A stretch of DNA of 64,000 bases from DASSUW01 sp963789005. GTDB taxonomy: Bacteria > Actinomycetota > Thermoleophilia > Solirubrobacterales > Solirubrobacteraceae. Under the pieces are notes generated by a model, which saw only the letters and a program-made list of their open reading frames with translations, made no database searches and had not been told where the DNA came from. The first letter of the stretch is position 1; each line of letters opens with the position of its first letter. Location: NCBI GenBank assembly GCA_963789005.1, contig CAWBIZ010000002.1, forward strand, positions 496,001 to 560,000, given 5' to 3'. Both the position numbers and the translations under genes were made by a program. Positions 60,994 through 64,000 of the stretch are shown in pieces.

Positions 60994-61575
60994 CTAGTCC
61001 TGCAGGGCGAACACGACTCGCACGACGGCGGTCACGATCTGCTCTCGCGGCCGCACGTCCGGGGCGCGGGACATCGCGACCGCCTCGAATCCGTGAATGT
61101 CGTCGGGCTGCTCCTCGACGGCCAGCACCGGGCCCAGGCTCCGCTCGGCGGCCTCAGCGAGCCGCTCCGCCTTGCGCCGCGCGTCGGCCACCGCATCGCC
61201 GAGCAGCGCGGCCTGCGCCGCCTCCGCGCCCTCGTACTCGAACCACGGCCCGTGGAGACGGTTGGCGCCGGCGGCCATCGCCGCCTGGGCCACCTCGCCG
61301 GCCCGGGCGGCGGACGCTCGCACGCGGACAGCGCCGATCGCCTCGGCTCCCGCCGGGCCGCGCTCCTCGAAACGTGGCTGGACGACGACCGCCTCGCTGG
61401 CCACGTCGCCGACCGCCGTGAGCCGCTCGACCAGCGCGTTCAACCGCGCCGAGCAGCGCTCGAACGCCGCGCGCGGGTCGTCGTCGGCCTCGACCGTCTC
61501 GGCGCGCCACGTCGCCGCTCCGGGGGCCAGCGCGCGGCTGGCGGACCCGGTGACGGTGACGTGGTCGCCCGTCAC
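60994..61575 (-). CDS. SIMPL-domain (DUF541) protein
   Basis: A 193-aa protein of the SIMPL family. It starts VTVTGSASRALAPGAATWRA, the usual first strand pair, has the VVVQPRFEE and AAMAAGANRLHGPWFEYEG blocks, and the ALLGDAVADARRKAERLAEA helix close to the C-terminal third. Members are often periplasmic; no signal peptide is present here. The GTG at 61575 overlaps the stop of the acyl-CoA reductase gene (GTGA), so the two are coupled. Its function is unknown. Confidence 0.8.
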   Translation of the reverse strand: MTGDHVTVTGSASRALAPGAATWRAETVEADDDPRAAFERCSARLNALVERLTAVGDVASEAVVVQPRFEERGPAGAEAIGAVRVRASAARAGEVAQAAMAAGANRLHGPWFEYEGAEAAQAALLGDAVADARRKAERLAEAAERSLGPVLAVEEQPDDIHGFEAVAMSRAPDVRPREQIVTAVVRVVFALQD

Positions 61576-63536
61576 CAGTGGACGCCCCGCATGAGGTAGG
61601 CGAGCGCGGTCGCCTCGCCCGAGGCCTTCTCGCTGTCGTCCTTCTTCCCGCTCGCCGCGGCCGACTCCGGGAACACCTTGTAGGCCATGTGCAGGATCTG
61701 GTCGACGGCCTTCGGCGCCAGCGCGTAGGCGACCTCGCCGAACGTGCCGAGCCGCGTGTTGATCTGCTTCGGCTTCGCCCGGATCGCCTCGCAGATGATG
61801 TCGGCCGCCTCGTCCGGGGAGATCGTCGGGAACGAGTCGTAGATCTTGGTCGGCGCGATCATCGGCGTCCGCACCAGCGGCATGTGGATGGTGGTGAACG
61901 TCACGCCGTCGCCGATCATCTCCGACGAGACGACGCGCGTGAACGCGTCGAGTGCCGACTTCGAGGCCACGTAGGCGGAGAAGCGCGGCGGGTTGGTCTG
62001 CACGCCGATCGAGGACACGTTGATGACGTGGCCGGAGCGGCGCTCGCGCATGTGCGGCAGCAGCCCGAGCATGAGCTTGACCGGCGACAGGTAGTTGAGG
62101 CCGACGGTCCGCTCGTAGTCGTGGAAGCGGTCGTAGGAGAGCGACACCGAGCGGCGGATCGAGCGGCCGGCGTTGTTGACGAGCATGTCGATCGCGGGAT
62201 GGTCGGAGAGCATCCGCTCCACGAGCTCCTCGATCGCGTCGTAGTCGGACAGGTCGCACGAGTAGACGTACGCGGTGCCCCCGGAAGACTCGATCTCCGC
62301 CTTGACCTCGTCGAGCTTCTCCTGCGTGCGGGCGACCAGCAGCGGGATCCCGCCCGCTGCCGCGATCTTCAGCGCCGCCGCGCGGCCGATCCCGCTCGAC
62401 GCCCCCGTGATGACCACGGTGCGACCGTTGACCGCACCCTCGAACGAGCGGTCCTTGAACAGGTCGGGGTCGAGGTTGCGCTCCCAGTAGTCCCACAGCT
62501 TGACGGCGTAGGTGTCGAGCTTCGGCAGCTCGATCCCCGAGCCGGCCAGCGCGCGGGCCGTGTCGCGGGCGTCGAAGCGCGTGCGCAGCTCGGCGTTCTG
62601 GATCGCCTCCTCGGGGATGCCGAGGTCGTCGAGGAAGCTGCGCTTGATCCCCTGCAGCGCGGGGATCTTCATCGCGTACGAGAGGACGCCCTTCGGCAGC
62701 ATGTCGGTCATCCGCTTGTCGACGCGCATGACCGCGTGTGGCGCGTGCGCGGCGCCCGCGAAGGTGTTGAGCACGTCGCCCGACTTCGGCGGCTTCGGGT
62801 CGACGATGTGGAACGCCTGCCCGTCGAGCCCGTCCTGGTGGGCGATGTGGTCGACCGCGGCGGCCACGTAGTCGACCGGCACGAGGTTGGTACGCCCGAA
62901 CTCGAGCGAGACCAGCGGGAACCACTCCGGCAGCGCGTGGCGGAGCTTCTGGATCGCCTTGAAGAAGTAGTAGGGGCCGTCGACCTTGTCCATCTCGCCG
63001 GTCTGCGAGTTGCCGACCACGAGCGACGGGCGGTAGACGCGCCACGGGACCTTGACCCGCTCGCGGACGAGCTTCTCGGACTCGTACTTGGTGCGGTGGT
63101 AGGGGGTCGGGAGCTCCTGGCCCTCGTCGAAGTCGTCCTCGGTGAAGTGGCCGTCGTAGCGGCCGGCGACGGCGATCGAGGACATGTGGTGGAAGCGGCC
63201 CGCGCCGAGCTCGTTGGCGACGTCGACGACGTGCTGCGTGCCTGCGACGTTGACCGCCGCGTTGTGCTCCTCGCCCGCCGCGATGTCGTAGACCGCGCCG
63301 AGGTGGAACACGTGGTCGACGCCCTTCAGGCGCTCCCGGGCCTCGCCGTCGAGCCCGAGCCCCGGCTGCGTGAGGTCGCCGAACACCGGCTTGACGCGGT
63401 CCGAGCCCTTCCAGCGGTCGAGCCTGCCGGCCGACGCCTCGCGCACGAGCACATGGATGTCGCCGTCCCGCTCGAGCAGGCGCTCGACGAGATGGCGACC
63501 GATGAACCCGGTCGCGCCGGTGACGAAGTAACTCAA
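61572..63536 (-). CDS. two-domain fatty acyl-CoA reductase (AcrA1/Maqu_2220-like)
   Basis: A 654-aa enzyme built of two Rossmann domains. Residues 1 to about 365 form an extended SDR/NAD_binding_4 reductase: FVTGATGFIGRHLVERLL at about 4-21, HLGAVYDIAAGEEHN, YHRTKYESEKLV and FGRTNLVPVDYV. The second domain is a classical SDR (VVITGASSGIGRAAALKI, NNAGRSIRRSVSLSYDRFHD, YVASKSALDAF), and the protein ends AYLMRGVHW. This matches by recall the marine Maqu_2220-type reductases that take acyl-CoA to fatty alcohol, and mycobacterial AcrA1. The TTG at 63536 has a GGAGGAGG ribosome binding site. Confidence 0.92.
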   Translation of the reverse strand: MSYFVTGATGFIGRHLVERLLERDGDIHVLVREASAGRLDRWKGSDRVKPVFGDLTQPGLGLDGEARERLKGVDHVFHLGAVYDIAAGEEHNAAVNVAGTQHVVDVANELGAGRFHHMSSIAVAGRYDGHFTEDDFDEGQELPTPYHRTKYESEKLVRERVKVPWRVYRPSLVVGNSQTGEMDKVDGPYYFFKAIQKLRHALPEWFPLVSLEFGRTNLVPVDYVAAAVDHIAHQDGLDGQAFHIVDPKPPKSGDVLNTFAGAAHAPHAVMRVDKRMTDMLPKGVLSYAMKIPALQGIKRSFLDDLGIPEEAIQNAELRTRFDARDTARALAGSGIELPKLDTYAVKLWDYWERNLDPDLFKDRSFEGAVNGRTVVITGASSGIGRAAALKIAAAGGIPLLVARTQEKLDEVKAEIESSGGTAYVYSCDLSDYDAIEELVERMLSDHPAIDMLVNNAGRSIRRSVSLSYDRFHDYERTVGLNYLSPVKLMLGLLPHMRERRSGHVINVSSIGVQTNPPRFSAYVASKSALDAFTRVVSSEMIGDGVTFTTIHMPLVRTPMIAPTKIYDSFPTISPDEAADIICEAIRAKPKQINTRLGTFGEVAYALAPKAVDQILHMAYKVFPESAAASGKKDDSEKASGEATALAYLMRGVHW

Positions 63537-63565
63537 AGCTCTGCCTCCTCCGGGAACGTCCGCGA

Positions 63566-63571
63566 ACCCTA
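63566..63571 (-). promoter_or_regulatory. -10 box TAGGGT upstream of the acyl-CoA reductase
   Basis: On the minus strand TAGGGT precedes a 29-nt leader that contains the GGAGGAGG ribosome binding site. It overlaps the end of the crotonase gene, so the reductase may have its own promoter. Confidence 0.4.
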
Positions 63572-64000
63572 TCCCTGTTCCGAGAACCGGCGCGCACCGT
63601 CGAGCGCGTCGCCGAGCCGCTCGCTGCCGAGCCGGGCCTCGAGCGCGAGCCCGCCGGCCAGCGGGAGGCCGAGCGCGGCGTGGGCGGCCTCGCGGTCGCT
63701 CAGCAGCGTGGCCTGCGGGAGGGCGGCGATCGCCTCGGCCAGCTCCAGCGCGCGCTCGACCTCGCGGCCGTCCGCCACCAGCTCGCCGACGAGGCCGATC
63801 GACAGCGCCTCCTGCGCCTCCACCACGCGACCCGTGAGGATCAGATCGAGCGCGCGGCCGAGCCCGATCACGCGCGGCAGCCGCTGCGTGCCGCCGTCGA
63901 GCAGCGGCACGCCCCAGCGCCGCTCGAGGCAGCCGAAGCGCGCGCCCTCGGCCGCCACCCGCAGGTCGCACCACAGCGCGAGCTCGAGCCCGCCGGCCAC
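63569..64000 (-). CDS. enoyl-CoA hydratase/isomerase family protein (5' end beyond window)
   Basis: The last about 143 residues of a crotonase-fold protein. The visible part starts at the second oxyanion-hole helix (GGLELALWCDLRVAAEGARF) and continues with FGCLERRWGVPLLDGGTQRL, RVIGLGRALDLILTGRVVEA and AQEALSIGLVGELV. The first oxyanion-hole segment lies outside the window. The substrate cannot be judged. It is 32 bp upstream of the acyl-CoA reductase in the same direction, which hints at fatty acid metabolism. Confidence 0.85.
   Translation of the reverse strand: MAGGLELALWCDLRVAAEGARFGCLERRWGVPLLDGGTQRLPRVIGLGRALDLILTGRVVEAQEALSIGLVGELVADGREVERALELAEAIAALPQATLLSDREAAHAALGLPLAGGLALEARLGSERLGDALDGARRFSEQG

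Overview
The window is about 64 kb of very GC-rich (low-to-mid 70s %), densely packed bacterial chromosome. Most genes sit in head-to-tail operons whose stop and start codons overlap (ATGA, GTGA, TGATG). OpcA, a transaldolase-glucose-6-phosphate isomerase fusion, an Actinobacteria-type ppx/CHAD/ppk cluster and frequent GTG/TTG starts point to an actinomycete. My best guess is class Thermoleophilia (Solirubrobacter/Conexibacter-like), inferred from overall gene character and not from a marker gene. There is no rRNA, tRNA, CRISPR array, prophage or insertion sequence that I can see.

Layout. 1-4.4 kb: a LacI regulator cut by the left edge, a small methyltransferase, an XRE-cupin regulator, an M20 deacylase and a BNR-repeat lipoprotein. 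4.4-9.8 kb: oligoendopeptidase F, a two-PAS orphan histidine kinase, and a TetR regulator divergent from an EmrB/QacA-type exporter with two matching operators between them. 9.8-14.5 kb: an operon of ABC ATPase, FtsX/MacB-type permease, lipoprotein metallophosphoesterase and DoxX-like protein. 14.6-15.9 kb: a DksA-like zinc finger protein, a 67-aa protein, a palindromic repeat element and msrB. 16.0-28.2 kb: a nine-gene sugar operon (tkt, tal-pgi, gnd, zwf, opcA, pgl, ROK kinase, rpiB, GH15 glucosidase) that would carry glucose from oligosaccharide release through phosphorylation, the oxidative pentose phosphate branch and the non-oxidative return. 28.2-35.1 kb: a CxxC microprotein, two tandem peptidase E paralogues, a Tat-exported spermidine-dehydrogenase-like flavoprotein, and a MarR/AAA ATPase/methyltransferase group. 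35.1-35.8 kb: an unusual non-coding composite repeat. 35.8-44.0 kb: a histidine utilisation operon (hutH-hutU-hutI-M20-hutF-ridA plus two accessory genes) in which an M20 amidohydrolase stands where HutG would be expected. 44.0-50.4 kb: an SDR, a YfcE-like phosphoesterase, two GT2 glycosyltransferases, a PglD-like acyltransferase, a WcaJ/WbaP-type sugar transferase and an ABC-2 exporter, together a surface glycan locus. 50.4-54.4 kb: a polyphosphate operon (ppx, two CHAD proteins, ppk1). 54.5-58.4 kb: an RTX-repeat secreted protein and a SNF2 helicase. 58.4-59.4 kb: a decayed patch with a broken GT39 gene and an anti-sigma-like remnant. 59.4-64 kb: a CGNR-type regulator, an M23 endopeptidase, a SIMPL-domain protein, a fatty acyl-CoA reductase and a crotonase cut by the right edge.

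Two things stand out beyond ordinary genes. First, two intergenic regions (15291-15500 and 35097-35787) share one architecture: the same roughly 23-bp motif at both ends in inverted orientation, enclosing palindromic motifs of alternating orientation. At the larger locus these form four 38-nt inverted-repeat units, each with exactly a 10-nt spacer. I do not recognise this element; it is my main candidate for something undescribed. Second, about half of the genes that begin a transcription unit carry a TANNNT box only 6-9 nt before the start codon and no ribosome binding site, which suggests that leaderless transcription is common here.
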